Assembly: GCA_965262565.1 (NCBI GenBank)
Contig: CBDHFQ010000026.1
Coordinates: 1-64,000 of the forward strand
Direction: 5' to 3'
DNA from: CBDHFQ01 sp965262565
GTDB lineage: Bacteria > Bacteroidota > Bacteroidia > J057
DNA: 64,000 nt
The notes beneath the pieces were generated by a model. That model had not been told where the DNA came from, did not search any database, and saw only the letters and a list, made by a program, of their open reading frames with translations. How positions within the stretch are numbered: the first letter of the stretch is position 1; each line of letters begins with the position of its first letter. The translations under genes and the position numbers were made by a program. Of the stretch, positions 16,841 through 26,704 are shown one piece after another.

Positions 16841-19591
16841 CTAGTTTCTACTTAAAAACTCATCTAAATTAAATATAGCATTAGCGACCACTGTGAGTGC
16901 AGCTGTATGCGCACTTCTAGATGCTGGAAAATTATCCATCACAGATGCCATTTGAATGTTCTCTTGCTGAAAGGAAGGATATACGTCTTGATATAATTGT
17001 ACCAATGGCTGAAGCTTATCTGCTGTTGGAACTTTGCCAAGTGCTATGCTATACCCTTTCTCAATTTGCTCTTCTATCTCAGCTCCAGACAACACACTAT
17101 CCAATTGAATGGCAAAATATGCAGCAGCATCCATCAATCCTTCATCATTCAGTGTATTCAAGGCTTGCAGTGGCGTATTGGTACGAATCCTCCTCGACTC
17201 ACATACCTCTCTTGAAGGAGCATCGAAAGTTATCATTGCAGGATAGGGTGCCCCACGTTTCCAATATGTGTAGACAGATCTCCTATATTGATCTTCGCCT
17301 TCACTTTGTTCCCAGGTATTTGAATTATAAGGAGAGTCCCAAATACCTTCAGGTTGGTAAGGCATTACACTCGGACCATACATCTTATCACTTAATAAAC
17401 CACTTACAAATAAGGTTTGATCTCGAACTTGTTCTGCACTCCACCTAAAACGAGCCCCTCTGGCGTACCATTGATTATAAGGATCTTTTTCCAGCAGGTC
17501 TTCAGTGACACTTGAGGATTGACGATAGGTAGCAGAAAGAACAATATCTCGAATTAATTTTTTCATGCTCCAATGATGCTCATGCATAAACTTCCAAGCC
17601 AAGGCATCCAATAACGCAGGATGCGTAGGTTCACTCCCTTGTGTCCCAAAGTCCTCCAGGGTTTCAACCAGACCTACTCCAAATATCTGCTCCCATACAT
17701 GGTTTACAAAATTTCTGGCAGTCAACGGATTTTGTTCACTAGCGATCCACAAAGCCAACCCCAACCTATTCCGAGGAACACTATCCCCCAAAGGAGGCAA
17801 AATATCGGGGACCTTGGGAAATACGGTATCTGCCAGGACCAGCCAATTACCTCTATCAAACACCTGGGTAGTTCGTTCCATTCCTCCAGGATTTTCTTTC
17901 ATGATCAAGGAATAGGGAACATTCTTTTTCAGTAACTTTTTGAAGACCGCTTTTTGATGAACATATTCAGGATGTTCTTTTCCTGGAAATTGGGCTTGAT
18001 AAGAAAACCAATCAAAAAACATCAGCGGCTTATCGGGATTCATCACATTCGCATTTTCATATTGGAACCATAGATCATGCCTTCCTTCGACTTTTTGATT
18101 CAGACTTAACTCTGAAATTTCCCATTTCCCTTTTGTATGTGGCACCTTCAATTCGATGAGGACGGGCCCATTGAGACTGTCAAGATGTACTTTCCATCTT
18201 CCTCCGGCAGCTGTACTTCTAAACTTAACCATTAATTTTTCAGCATTCGTAAGACTTACATAAGGCATCCTACAGCTGCCTCCTTTCCTCAATCCCAAAT
18301 GTTTTGTATCGTATAAAGCAGAATTAATGAAATGATCTGTTTCAATAGAATATAAGGCAGGTTGCAGAGTGGCCACGAAGTCTGTCAAACGTACCACCTC
18401 TTCTTTAGCAGTTACCTGTTCAAGCCAGTTTTTTAGTTGGGACAGTTTCTGTTGGTCCAGAGAATCAAAATGTCTGTACCAGGGATAATCTTCAAAGGTA
18501 TCTTCATCTCTGGAGTTATTAAAAAACGATAAAAATTCGTAATAGGATTGGTGAGTAAAGGGATCATAAGGATGTCCATGGCACTGGGTACAGGCAAAGC
18601 TCGTTCCCAAAACCGCTTCCCATGTAGTATTCACCCTGTCTATTACCGCTGCCACTCTAAATTCTTCATTATCCGTTCCCCCCTCGTCATTTGTAGGCGT
18701 ATTACGGTGAAATCCTGTAGCAATGTATTGTTCTTCTGTAGGATGTTCGAGTAAATCTCCCGCAATATTTTCAATGAGAAACTGATCGTAGGGTTTGTCA
18801 TTATTAAAAGACTTAATAACATAATCCCTATATCTGTACATCGTTCGATGAACATCTCTTTCATATCCCTTTGTGTCTGCATATCTGGCTAAATCCAGCC
18901 ACATAGAAGCCCACCTTTCTCCAAAATGAGGTGACGCTAGAAGGCTATCTACAAGTTTTAAATACCCTTCTTCGGAAAGATCATTCAGATAGGTAAAGGC
19001 TAGTTGGGAATCAGCAGGAATCCCAATGACGTCCATGCTGACTCTGCGTAATAGTGTGGAATTATCTGCCGATGAAGAAGGGGTTAATTCTTTTTCCACC
19101 CATTTTTCAGCGATAAATTCATCAATGTAATTAATCGTCTCATGATCAAATTCGTCCACTTGGGGGATTTCAGGTGCTTTAACCTCCTGATAAGCCCAAT
19201 GTTTATCCCATACTACGCCTTGCCTGATCCATGTTTCCAATATCTGACGTTCCTCCTCTGGAAGAGGATCAGCTTCAAATGGCATGCGTTCACGAGGATC
19301 ATCCGTATGTAATCTTCTAATAAATTCGCTATTTTCTGGATCTCCGGGAATAATAGCGGGACTTCCACTATCCGTAGCCCCCAGAGCTTCTTCCCTGGTC
19401 ATCAGGCTAAATCCTCCATTCTTTTTTACTCCTCCATGACATGCGATACACCTTTTATTAAGGATAGGCTTTACCTGAGCATTGTAATCCACTTCTTCTC
19501 CATACCATGAGCTGGCACAACCAAATATTATTACATTGATTAGGATAATCTCAAGGAGTACCCACCATCTATTTCTCAATATATAGTTCAT
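16841..19591 (-). CDS. Planctomycete-type cytochrome c, DUF1549/DUF1553 protein
   Basis: A 916-residue exported protein with an N-terminal hydrophobic segment and a lipobox-like IIFGCAS. The Planctomycete cytochrome c domain has CIACH (Cys48, Cys51, His52) and an RMPFE ligand region. The DUF1549 domain (about 145-360) includes a second heme motif CTQCH (Cys334, Cys337, His338), and the DUF1553 domain fills the C-terminal third (NPLTARNFVNHVWEQIFG, then FRWSAEQVRDQ). A jelly-roll-like insert near residue 440-520 resembles a carbohydrate-binding module. Members are thought to be periplasmic electron-transfer or degradation proteins; no reaction is proven. It pairs with the DUF1501 gene 59 bases downstream. 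Confidence 0.92.
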   Translation of the reverse strand: MNYILRNRWWVLLEIILINVIIFGCASSWYGEEVDYNAQVKPILNKRCIACHGGVKKNGGFSLMTREEALGATDSGSPAIIPGDPENSEFIRRLHTDDPRERMPFEADPLPEEERQILETWIRQGVVWDKHWAYQEVKAPEIPQVDEFDHETINYIDEFIAEKWVEKELTPSSSADNSTLLRRVSMDVIGIPADSQLAFTYLNDLSEEGYLKLVDSLLASPHFGERWASMWLDLARYADTKGYERDVHRTMYRYRDYVIKSFNNDKPYDQFLIENIAGDLLEHPTEEQYIATGFHRNTPTNDEGGTDNEEFRVAAVIDRVNTTWEAVLGTSFACTQCHGHPYDPFTHQSYYEFLSFFNNSRDEDTFEDYPWYRHFDSLDQQKLSQLKNWLEQVTAKEEVVRLTDFVATLQPALYSIETDHFINSALYDTKHLGLRKGGSCRMPYVSLTNAEKLMVKFRSTAAGGRWKVHLDSLNGPVLIELKVPHTKGKWEISELSLNQKVEGRHDLWFQYENANVMNPDKPLMFFDWFSYQAQFPGKEHPEYVHQKAVFKKLLKKNVPYSLIMKENPGGMERTTQVFDRGNWLVLADTVFPKVPDILPPLGDSVPRNRLGLALWIASEQNPLTARNFVNHVWEQIFGVGLVETLEDFGTQGSEPTHPALLDALAWKFMHEHHWSMKKLIRDIVLSATYRQSSSVTEDLLEKDPYNQWYARGARFRWSAEQVRDQTLFVSGLLSDKMYGPSVMPYQPEGIWDSPYNSNTWEQSEGEDQYRRSVYTYWKRGAPYPAMITFDAPSREVCESRRIRTNTPLQALNTLNDEGLMDAAAYFAIQLDSVLSGAEIEEQIEKGYSIALGKVPTADKLQPLVQLYQDVYPSFQQENIQMASVMDNFPASRSAHTAALTVVANAIFNLDEFLSRN

Positions 19592-19639
19592 AAAAATGCT
19601 AATGATAGGATGAAAAAGTCCACTAAATTATCGTAAGGA

Positions 19640-21064
19640 TCATTTGGTCATGGTTAATAAACTCGTGTCTCCCTCCAGAACAGGTAGCTCATACCCTCCT
19701 AATTCGATCACTACCTCAGGCCATTGTTCTTGAAAGCGCTGAACATCATCTGCAGTTACCTTTGTATTGTACACATACAGCTCTTTCAACGCCGGAATAC
19801 TCATCAATCTTTCTATTCCTTCTCCGCTTACTTCTGTAGATACTAAGTTTATATAAACTAAATGCTTGAGATTCGAGAGGTAAATCAGTCCTTCGTCAGT
19901 AATATTGGTCCCATTTAAGTAAAGTTTCTGCAAATGCTTCAGCTTACTCACGCTTGTTAATGCCTCATTTCCTATAGGCTTATTACTCAATGATAACCAC
20001 ACTACCTGATCTTCTAACTTTTCTAGCGGGCCTAGTTGCTTCGGTTCCAATGTGCGGGCATTAATGTAGTTTACCTGTAGAAATGGAGCCCCTTCCCAAA
20101 GAGGTAATACAATGGCCTCTGTACGCTGAACGGCTAATATATTTTTTTCCGAAGCTGGAGATACTGATGTTGCATAGGAAAATTGGCGCATCGACCGACC
20201 TTCAGCATCATCAGCAACTCCCCCCTCTAAACTGGCAAAAATCGCTGCTACACTTGTATTTGGTTCTGCTTCCTTGACTTTTCCTTCAAATGCACCTCCT
20301 GCATTTATCCACCACCGAATGAGTTCCAGTTCACTCCCGGACAATTGTGGCTTTCCAGAAGGGGGCATATGCTTTTCATCTTTTTCAGGTAATATGATCC
20401 TTCTAAATAGTTCGCTTGTTCCTGCATCTCCCGAGATAATCAAAGCTTCCCCTGATCTTCCACCTGCTTCTATCATATCTGGACCGTCTAATCTCAACTT
20501 CCCTTTTTGTTTTTGTGCATTATGGCACTCATAACACTTCTCTTCAAGAATGGGAGCAACCAGATGGCTATATATTTCCGCTTCTTGCACATTGTCTATC
20601 ATTATTTCGGCTTCTTCCTCTTTCCCCAGCATAGCCTTTACCATCGGTGGTGCATGTTGAATCAAATATTGTTCCCCATGGGTAAGAGAACCTCCAAGAT
20701 GCCCTGTAATCCCTAATCCAAGAATCAGCAGAAAAGGCGTCACCTTCTGAATCCAGAATAAGCTCGAGACTTCGTATTGGTACACTACAAAAACAAACAA
20801 AGAGAAGATGGTCACAATAATCCCACCCCAAAGGTGAGGCGTTAACATTTGTGGATCATAAGAATCCCCAATAGATAATAAATATCCACTAATGCATGCA
20901 ATACCTGCTGACAAAGCTCCAACAAGATAAATAAAAGGAACAGAAGAACTTAAAAAGCTAAATTTTTCCCTTTTGCGGAGAAGGTCAAACATTGCTCCCA
21001 ATAAAAGAAATCCGATAGGTAGGTGAACAATTAATGGATGAAATCTACCAATAAATTGGCTCAT
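19640..21064 (-). CDS. DUF2231 membrane domain, Planctomycete cytochrome c and leucine-rich repeat fusion
   Basis: This 474-residue protein joins three parts. Residues 1-125 are a four-helix DUF2231 membrane domain with FHPLIVHLPIGF and GHLGG histidines that could bind heme b. Residues 165-255 are a cytochrome c domain with CYECH (Cys177, Cys180, His181) and MPPSGKPQLS. Residues 345-455 are leucine-rich repeats (LKHLQKLYLNGTNITDEGL and two similar units). The layout suggests a membrane-bound electron carrier with a protein-binding arm. It is transcribed with the DUF1553 and DUF1501 genes (48 bases to the former). The reaction it serves is unknown. Confidence 0.88.
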   Translation of the reverse strand: MSQFIGRFHPLIVHLPIGFLLLGAMFDLLRKREKFSFLSSSVPFIYLVGALSAGIACISGYLLSIGDSYDPQMLTPHLWGGIIVTIFSLFVFVVYQYEVSSLFWIQKVTPFLLILGLGITGHLGGSLTHGEQYLIQHAPPMVKAMLGKEEEAEIMIDNVQEAEIYSHLVAPILEEKCYECHNAQKQKGKLRLDGPDMIEAGGRSGEALIISGDAGTSELFRRIILPEKDEKHMPPSGKPQLSGSELELIRWWINAGGAFEGKVKEAEPNTSVAAIFASLEGGVADDAEGRSMRQFSYATSVSPASEKNILAVQRTEAIVLPLWEGAPFLQVNYINARTLEPKQLGPLEKLEDQVVWLSLSNKPIGNEALTSVSKLKHLQKLYLNGTNITDEGLIYLSNLKHLVYINLVSTEVSGEGIERLMSIPALKELYVYNTKVTADDVQRFQEQWPEVVIELGGYELPVLEGDTSLLTMTK

Positions 21065-21138
21065 GTCTGAAAGGTGAATAGGGTTAGTAGTAATCGTATT
21101 TTGTAACTTAATATAGGAAAAGCACTATTCAAAAGAAA

Positions 21139-21164
21139 GTTTCACCATCGCCAAATAGTGAAAC
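21139..21164. repeat. Short inverted repeat between phoD and the cytochrome gene
   Basis: Arms GTTTCAC (21139-21145) and GTGAAAC (21158-21164) pair perfectly around a 12-base loop. Read on the minus strand the hairpin lies downstream of the PhoD gene and is followed by a T-rich stretch, so it may be a weak terminator or attenuator between PhoD and the cytochrome operon. The stem is short, so it could be chance. Confidence 0.35.
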
Positions 21165-21206
21165 CATATCTTTCAATCAATGCAAACCTGTAACGATCCT
21201 ATGAAC

Positions 21207-22553
21207 TTACTCCGCTTCGATTTCATGTTTCCACAACTCCTCTCCCTTACTGTCAAAGAGTTTTAGAATGAGCTTGCGATCTTTTTTTTCTCCACTAATG
21301 TCAATAGTTCCAAAATTTCTAATTCCTATTTGAGAACCAGGGATCCGATAACTGTTAGGTTCATCACTAGCATCATGTGGCCCAGAAGTAAGCGGTGAAC
21401 AAGTAAAATCGTAAATCTTTATCCCATCTTTTTCATATAAAGATAATTCTGAATGATGTCGATCTCCGGTTAAAAAAATAACATTTTCGATTTTCTCCTG
21501 AACTATCGCATCCAACAAATATTTCCTTTCTTCAGGAGCAAGGTTGATGTAGGTTTCAAAATTCTCTGTATTATTTATCACTTGCCCTCCTATCACAACA
21601 AATTTAAATGTAGCCTTAGAAGTGACAAGAGCATCTATGATCCATTCTACCTGATGTTCTCCTAAAATGGTTTGAGAAACTCTAACCTCTCTGTCGTTAG
21701 GGGTTCTGAAGTATCTATTGTCTAAAAGAAAGAAATCGGCATCACTCCAGGAAAAAGCTGAAGTAATCCCTGACTCATTAAAAACACCATAATTGGGATT
21801 GGCCCAAAATAACTTAAATGCTTCAAGAGCCGTCTCTCTATTGATGTAACTTCTATCGCTATTATTAGGGCCATAATCGTGATCGTCCCAAATGGCATAA
21901 TTTGCTGTTGAAGCGAGTAAGGCCTGCATTTGACGAAGAGAACGAGTATGTGTGTATCTATGAATTATACCCGTTCGACTCCCCCAATCCGCTGGTTCAA
22001 AATATAAATTATCTCCCAGCCAAAGCATCATATCGGGCTTTTCCCTATGGATCGCTTCAAATATTTCATACTCTCCACCATAAGGAGTCCCCGGTCTGTC
22101 ATAGGTTTCTTCATTGATTTTGGCGCAACTCCCCAAAGCAATTTTTATATCGGGGGGGTCGGTTCTATACTGCCATAAAGCAGGTGTTTCAAAGGTCAAA
22201 TCATAAGGACGCGGTACTTCCTCTCCATCTATGTATAAGGTGTAGTGATAAGTCATTCCAGGCTGAACCTGATCTGCAAGTAAATGAGCAGTATAGGCTT
22301 CTTCAGCAGCGGTATGATAAGTAGCTGTCTTGAATACTTCTTTAGCGTCTGATGCTAAGGAATAGGATACATAAACTTCTGCGGGTATGGATGTCTGCAC
22401 CCACAGCATGACTTCTCTCATATTGGAATAACCTACCATAGGTCCCGACCGTAATTTATCGGTATTCCCTTGTGCTAACAAGGATCCATTCAACATTAAA
22501 CTGCTGATCAAACATACGGTAAATGGAATAGAGATGATGGAGTTCGTTTTCAT
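21207..22553 (-). CDS. PhoD-like alkaline phosphatase/phosphodiesterase
   Basis: A 448-residue secreted protein with a signal peptide (about 28 residues, ending near GSLLAQ) and an N-terminal fibronectin-like domain (YSNMREVMLWVQT). The metallophosphatase core follows, with LGSCAKI, WLGDNLYFEP, YAIWDDHDYGPNNSD and FLTGDRHHSEL. These are the metal ligands of the PhoD family, which uses iron and calcium to release phosphate from mono- and diesters. The length is shorter than Bacillus PhoD but normal for this group. It precedes the cytochrome set on the same strand by 142 bases with a hairpin between, so co-transcription is uncertain. Confidence 0.9.
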   Translation of the reverse strand: MKTNSIISIPFTVCLISSLMLNGSLLAQGNTDKLRSGPMVGYSNMREVMLWVQTSIPAEVYVSYSLASDAKEVFKTATYHTAAEEAYTAHLLADQVQPGMTYHYTLYIDGEEVPRPYDLTFETPALWQYRTDPPDIKIALGSCAKINEETYDRPGTPYGGEYEIFEAIHREKPDMMLWLGDNLYFEPADWGSRTGIIHRYTHTRSLRQMQALLASTANYAIWDDHDYGPNNSDRSYINRETALEAFKLFWANPNYGVFNESGITSAFSWSDADFFLLDNRYFRTPNDREVRVSQTILGEHQVEWIIDALVTSKATFKFVVIGGQVINNTENFETYINLAPEERKYLLDAIVQEKIENVIFLTGDRHHSELSLYEKDGIKIYDFTCSPLTSGPHDASDEPNSYRIPGSQIGIRNFGTIDISGEKKDRKLILKLFDSKGEELWKHEIEAE

Positions 22554-22618
22554 GTAGCGAGTTTGGGATTTATAGAATAATAAGTGAATAAAAATAGTAA
22601 GAATATCCCTTTGCTATA

Positions 22619-23165
22619 TTAAGCGTATTTTAATAATTGCATTAATTCTGTTTTTGGTGGGACAATGAGGCAGTCGCCATGTGAGTTGAGCTTGCGAATA
22701 ATAAGGTTCGCGCATTGAAATCATGTGGGCAATATGAACGCTTAATTGATCTTCTGGCAACATCAGAGAGTAATGGGTCTATGATCTCGAAGTGGAGCTA
22801 ATCTTTGCACAAGTACTTCTAAGGCGGGCGATAAATAAACTGTTACCCCCTTCTTATTCATCCAAGACATATTATCGTGATAACAAGGTGTCCCTCCTCC
22901 AACTGCTATTACTGAGGATTTAGTTTGTTCGACCAGTTTGTCTCAAGCTTTCAGCTTCAATTTTTCTAAATTCTTTTTCTCCTAGTTGATTGAAGATTTC
23001 TCTTATCGTTTTCCTCTGCTTTTCTTCAATGAAGGTATCCAAATCATAAAATTGATATTCTAACTCATGGGCTAACATTGGGCCAATGGTTGATTTACCA
23101 GCTCCCATAAAACCGGTAAGGAATATATGACTTGTTAAAGCTTCCTTGATCTGATGTTGCTTCAT
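22619..23165 (-). pseudogene. aroK: Shikimate kinase gene with three frameshifts
   Basis: Shikimate kinase phosphorylates shikimate in aromatic amino-acid synthesis. The first frame (23165 to about 22940) has the P-loop GFMGAGKST, the FYDLDTFIE block and EKEFRKIEAESL. The gene then shifts by one base to a frame with IAVGGGTPCYHDN and VYLSPALEVLVQRL as far as RPITL. It shifts again to LPEDQLSVHIAHM and REPYYSQA, and once more to a plausible C-terminus LIVPPKTELMQLLKYA that stops at 22619. Total span is 547 bases, one over a multiple of three. The start overlaps the upstream gene's stop (ATGA). Unless a second copy exists, the strain would need aromatic compounds, or the indels are errors. Confidence 0.82.
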
Positions 23166-24288
23166 CGAAGATAGGATTGAATCTCGGTCTCAGAGGGAAT
23201 GTTATTGTGATGCCATTTTTTCATTATTACTCCATCTTTTAGTAATACGTAGCCAGGATTGGAGCGATTGATCGTCTTTAATACCCTAGCATCTGCTAAT
23301 CCAAAAGGATAAGTGATATTATATGTTTGTCTTGCATTCTCTATAGTCTCTCCGAAGGAGGCTGTCAAACCTACCACTTCGACCTCACCACTGCGCTCAA
23401 GTGTATTCTCCAAATCTGAAGAAGATTTCAATGCTTCTTTATTTGCTTTCTCCAAATCATATGCAACAATTAACAATTTAGTATCAGAAAATAATTCTGG
23501 TTCTTATACTCCTCGAAAAAGAATATCCCAATCTTTACATTTCGGAAATCCTTCTGGACCAGGTACTGTCGTACATTCTTCTAAATCCACTCCAAGTTTA
23601 TAAGGTCTATAATCAACGATTGGAATATATTCGTGACAATAGTAAGAGTAAGCACCAGATATGATAAATGTTATTAGTGTCACAATCATAGCAATTTTTC
23701 CATTGGGAATAGGCTTAAATAGACTTCCTTATCCAGAAGAGGGGAATGAGGGTGAGCATAAGAATCAAATCCTTTACAAATGACTCCCAAGGTGCTAATT
23801 TAAGCGCATCCCCAAAACAGCCGCAATCTGTTACAGCTCCGGTAACGTGGGAATATCCCGTTAAAACGGTGAAGAATATCATCATGAGCATGGAAAGCCA
23901 TATAACGATATTAGCTTGCCATCCAAGGATAAGTGCTACTCCAAGGGATATTTCAAATATGCTGATGAACCATGCCATAGGTTCTGCCCAAGGAATAAAG
24001 AATTCAAAAAAGGAAGCTAATGGAGGAAAATGTTGGGCAAAAACGGTAAAATACTCATCCAATTTATAAGCAAACCCAATGTAATCAGTTGGCTTTTACA
24101 AAGCCTGAATAGATGAACAGTGTCCCAACAAGTAATCTGGTCACCAAAGTAAAAATCCTACTTACAGGCAGATTATCTAAATGAAGCGATTTATTTTTCT
24201 TTGACTCGATGAAGGTAACTAACAAAGTAAATACCCCAAATGCTGCAAATACAAGGCCGATCCACTGATAACTTGTAAGGTTCATCAT
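23162..24288 (-). pseudogene. BT_3928-type DoxX/thioredoxin-like membrane protein, broken by two frameshifts and a stop
   Basis: Homologues are single proteins of about 360 residues with a DoxX-type four-helix membrane domain, one more helix and a thioredoxin-like end. Here the first piece (24288-24085) stops after LFIYSGFVKAN. One base out of frame it resumes at DYIGFAYKLDEYFTVF and runs to about 23725. A second one-base shift leads to SLFKPIPNGKIAMIV. An in-frame TAA at 23504-23506 then separates DILFRGV from EPELFSDTKLLIVAYDLEKA, and the last part ends at 23162. All pieces line up in order, so the break is recent or artificial. The gene lies between the DUF1599 and aroK genes. Its function is unknown even in intact relatives. 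Confidence 0.8.
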
Positions 24289-24402
24289 TGCAGAATTAAT
24301 TGAAACAAATTAGTAAAATGATTCCTGACTTAATTTATAAATAACGATTTAACCCTCCTATTAGTTCTGGAAGATCTTAAATCTCATCTCTAATTCAAAG
24401 AT

Positions 24403-24964
24403 TTAAGTTGTCTCTTTCTTTTCTTCACTCATTTTGATCAGGCAAAAAACACCATAATTTAAAATATCCAGATAATTAGCTTCCACCCCTTCGGAGACTT
24501 TCGGTTCCCCTTCAAGGTCTTCTATCTGTTTTAACCTAAATATTTTCATTAGAATAAGGTCGGTAATAGAAGTTACTCGCATTTTTCTCCATGCTTCCCC
24601 ATAATCGTGATTTTTTTTTTTGCATGAGTGCTTCTGCTTCTCCCGCTATTTGGTCGTAGAAATCATTGAGACTTGGGAGATGGTCAATGTCTACTTTCTG
24701 ATGCTTTATTTCCAATGTATGGATCATTAAAGCGATGATGCAATAATTTACGATCCCTATAAAGTCAGACTCGAGACTATCTCCAACCAAATTGACCTTT
24801 TTTTCTTGTATGGAGCGAATTCTTTCGCCTTTAATCAGGATCTGGTCCGTCACTGAAGGAAGACGCAAAATTCGCCAGGATGTGCCATAATCCTGCGCTT
24901 TTTGCATAAATAAGGTTTTGCAGGATCGTATTACCTCTTTGTATTGTTGTTCGGTTTTACTCAC
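24403..24964 (-). CDS. DUF1599 family protein with a frameshift in an A11 run
   Basis: DUF1599 proteins are about 185 residues long and contain two similar halves with a KxxDYGxxWR motif each. The first frame gives KAQDYGTSWRILRLPS (residues about 16-31) and FIGIVNYCIIALMIH. At a run of 11 A (minus strand, bases 24611-24621) the frame shifts, and the second half continues intact in the next frame: NHDYGEAWRKMR, TDLILMKIFRLKQIED, NYLDILNYGVFCLIK, stop at 24403. The full span is 562 bases, exactly one over a multiple of three. Ten A would restore the protein. The biochemical role is unknown; some annotate it as a nucleotide-modification-associated domain. Confidence 0.82.
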
Positions 24965-25056
24965 AAATATTCAATGAATTGTGATGAAAAATTACTCAAA
25001 TTTGGCCAATATTAATGCTGGTACAAAACTAAACTTAGAATCTTAATTATTTTCAC

Positions 25057-25911
25057 TTGAGTACAAATACTTCTTTAAGCCTGAATTGCAGAGGAAGAAT
25101 ACTCTCTTTGCACACTCCCAGGATCATGGGTATTCTCAACCTGACTCCTGATAGCTTTTCTGACGGGGGCCTTTATAACACTGAGAAAGCTGCTCTCAGA
25201 AGGGTAGAAGTTATGCTTGAGGAAGGGGCAGACATTATTGATATAGGAGGATATTCTTCCCGGCCTAATGCTACTGATATTTCTGCGGAGGAAGAACTTC
25301 GCCGTATTGAGCATATTACCTTAAGCATAATAAAGGAATTCCCGGAAGCAATCATATCTATCGATACATTTCGATCTACTGTAGCAACTTCGATGCTCGA
25401 CCTAGGTGTTCATATGATAAATGATATCTCAGGAAGTAGGCTTGATTCTAAGATGTTAAAAGTCGTAGCAGAATACCAGATACCTTATATACTAATGCAT
25501 ATGAAAGGAACTCCACAAAACATGCAACAAAAAGCTTCGTATTCAGACTTACTTGGTGAGATGATGGCTTACTTTGTGGAAGGGATAAATATAGCTCGAA
25601 ATCACGGAATCAGAGATATCATTGTAGATCCTGGCTTCGGTTTCGGGAAATCCATCCCACATAATTATACTATCTTACAGCATTTCCAAACATTCAGCAT
25701 CTTTGACCTCCCTGTCCTTGCGGGTATATCCAGGAAGAGCATGCTTTACAAAAGCTTGAACACATCACCACAGAATGTCATTGCGGCATGCAGCGCCTTA
25801 CATCTTCAATTATTAAAGCAAGGAGCAAATATATTACGAGTGCACGATATAAAAGAAGCCGTACAAGTCGTTGATTTATTTAGGTATATGAAGCAGCATG
25901 GATTTATTTAA
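25057..25911 (+). CDS. folP: Dihydropteroate synthase
   Basis: Dihydropteroate synthase joins 4-aminobenzoate to the pterin diphosphate in folate synthesis. The 284 residues show the family blocks in order: IMGILNLTPDSFSDGG (residues 24-39), DIIDIGGYSSRPNA, ISIDTFRSTVA, MINDISGSR, ILMHMKGTPQNMQ, IIVDPGFGFGKS and ISRKSML. The last, with the conserved SRK, binds the pterin diphosphate. The start at 25057 is a TTG that leaves a short lead before the first strand, and no closer ATG precedes the motif except Met24. Its last 14 bases overlap cdaA. Confidence 0.93.
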   Translation: MSTNTSLSLNCRGRILSLHTPRIMGILNLTPDSFSDGGLYNTEKAALRRVEVMLEEGADIIDIGGYSSRPNATDISAEEELRRIEHITLSIIKEFPEAIISIDTFRSTVATSMLDLGVHMINDISGSRLDSKMLKVVAEYQIPYILMHMKGTPQNMQQKASYSDLLGEMMAYFVEGINIARNHGIRDIIVDPGFGFGKSIPHNYTILQHFQTFSIFDLPVLAGISRKSMLYKSLNTSPQNVIAACSALHLQLLKQGANILRVHDIKEAVQVVDLFRYMKQHGFI

Positions 25912-26683
25912 TATTAGTTTCATCTCAGTCAGATTAGTGGATGTCATAGATGTCACCGTTACCACTATCATTATCTATAAGTTGTTTGAGGTGCTTCGCG
26001 GTACCTTAACACTGCGCCTCTTCAGTGTTCTGTTATCTATTTTCTTCATGTGGAAACTGGTGGATCTATTGGAATTGCGCCTCCTAAAATCCATATTAAA
26101 TGAATTCTTCGGATTGGGGGCAGTCGCTTTGGTCATCTTATTTGCTCCTGAGATAAGGAAATTTTTATCTGCTATCAGTAAGAATACCATCTTTGACCGC
26201 ATCCTTCGTCAGGTTTATACCAGATCTGAGAGCAATGCGATAAACAGAGACATTGTGGAATCTCTTAAAGACTTGCGAGCTACGGGAAACGGAGCACTTA
26301 TTGTCGTATTAGGAAGTAATCAATTGGATGACATTCAGGATACAGGGGAAAAACTAAATGCGAACATCTCTTCCCGTCTCATCTTTAGCATTTTCCAGAA
26401 GGAAAGTCCTTTACATGATGGAGCCATGATTATTAATAATATGAAGATTTTAGCGGTAAGGTGTATTCTTCCCATTAGCGAAAGCCAACAACTTTCTCCG
26501 GAATTAGGAATGAGGCACCGTTCTGCTGTTGGGATCACTGAGGTAAGTGATGCTATGGTAATTGTAGTATCAGAAGAAAGAAGAGAGATTTCAATCGCCT
26601 TTAAAGGAAGTTTGAGAAGAAATGTTGATTATATAGAAGTGGAGGAAACAATCATCGCACATATTCAACAAACATTGATCTGA
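25898..26683 (+). CDS. cdaA: Diadenylate cyclase CdaA
   Basis: CdaA makes cyclic di-AMP from two ATP. The 261-residue protein has three N-terminal membrane segments (about residues 5-90, with LFAPEIRKFL after the last) and the DisA_N catalytic domain, with DGA at residues 174-176 (PLHDGAMII) and RHR at 206-208 (GMRHRSAVG). Both motifs are complete, so the enzyme should be active. The ATG at 25898 overlaps the end of folP. Sharing a transcript with folate genes is the usual arrangement in Bacteroidota. A c-di-AMP receptor was not noticed in this window. Confidence 0.93.
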   Translation: MDLFNISFISVRLVDVIDVTVTTIIIYKLFEVLRGTLTLRLFSVLLSIFFMWKLVDLLELRLLKSILNEFFGLGAVALVILFAPEIRKFLSAISKNTIFDRILRQVYTRSESNAINRDIVESLKDLRATGNGALIVVLGSNQLDDIQDTGEKLNANISSRLIFSIFQKESPLHDGAMIINNMKILAVRCILPISESQQLSPELGMRHRSAVGITEVSDAMVIVVSEERREISIAFKGSLRRNVDYIEVEETIIAHIQQTLI

Positions 26684-26704
26684 CGTAATTGAATACATAA
26701 ACAT

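Noticed and set aside
16921..17448. 175-codon plus-strand frame opposite the DUF1553 gene
   Set aside because: It is entirely antisense to a well-supported cytochrome protein and shows no recognisable domain.
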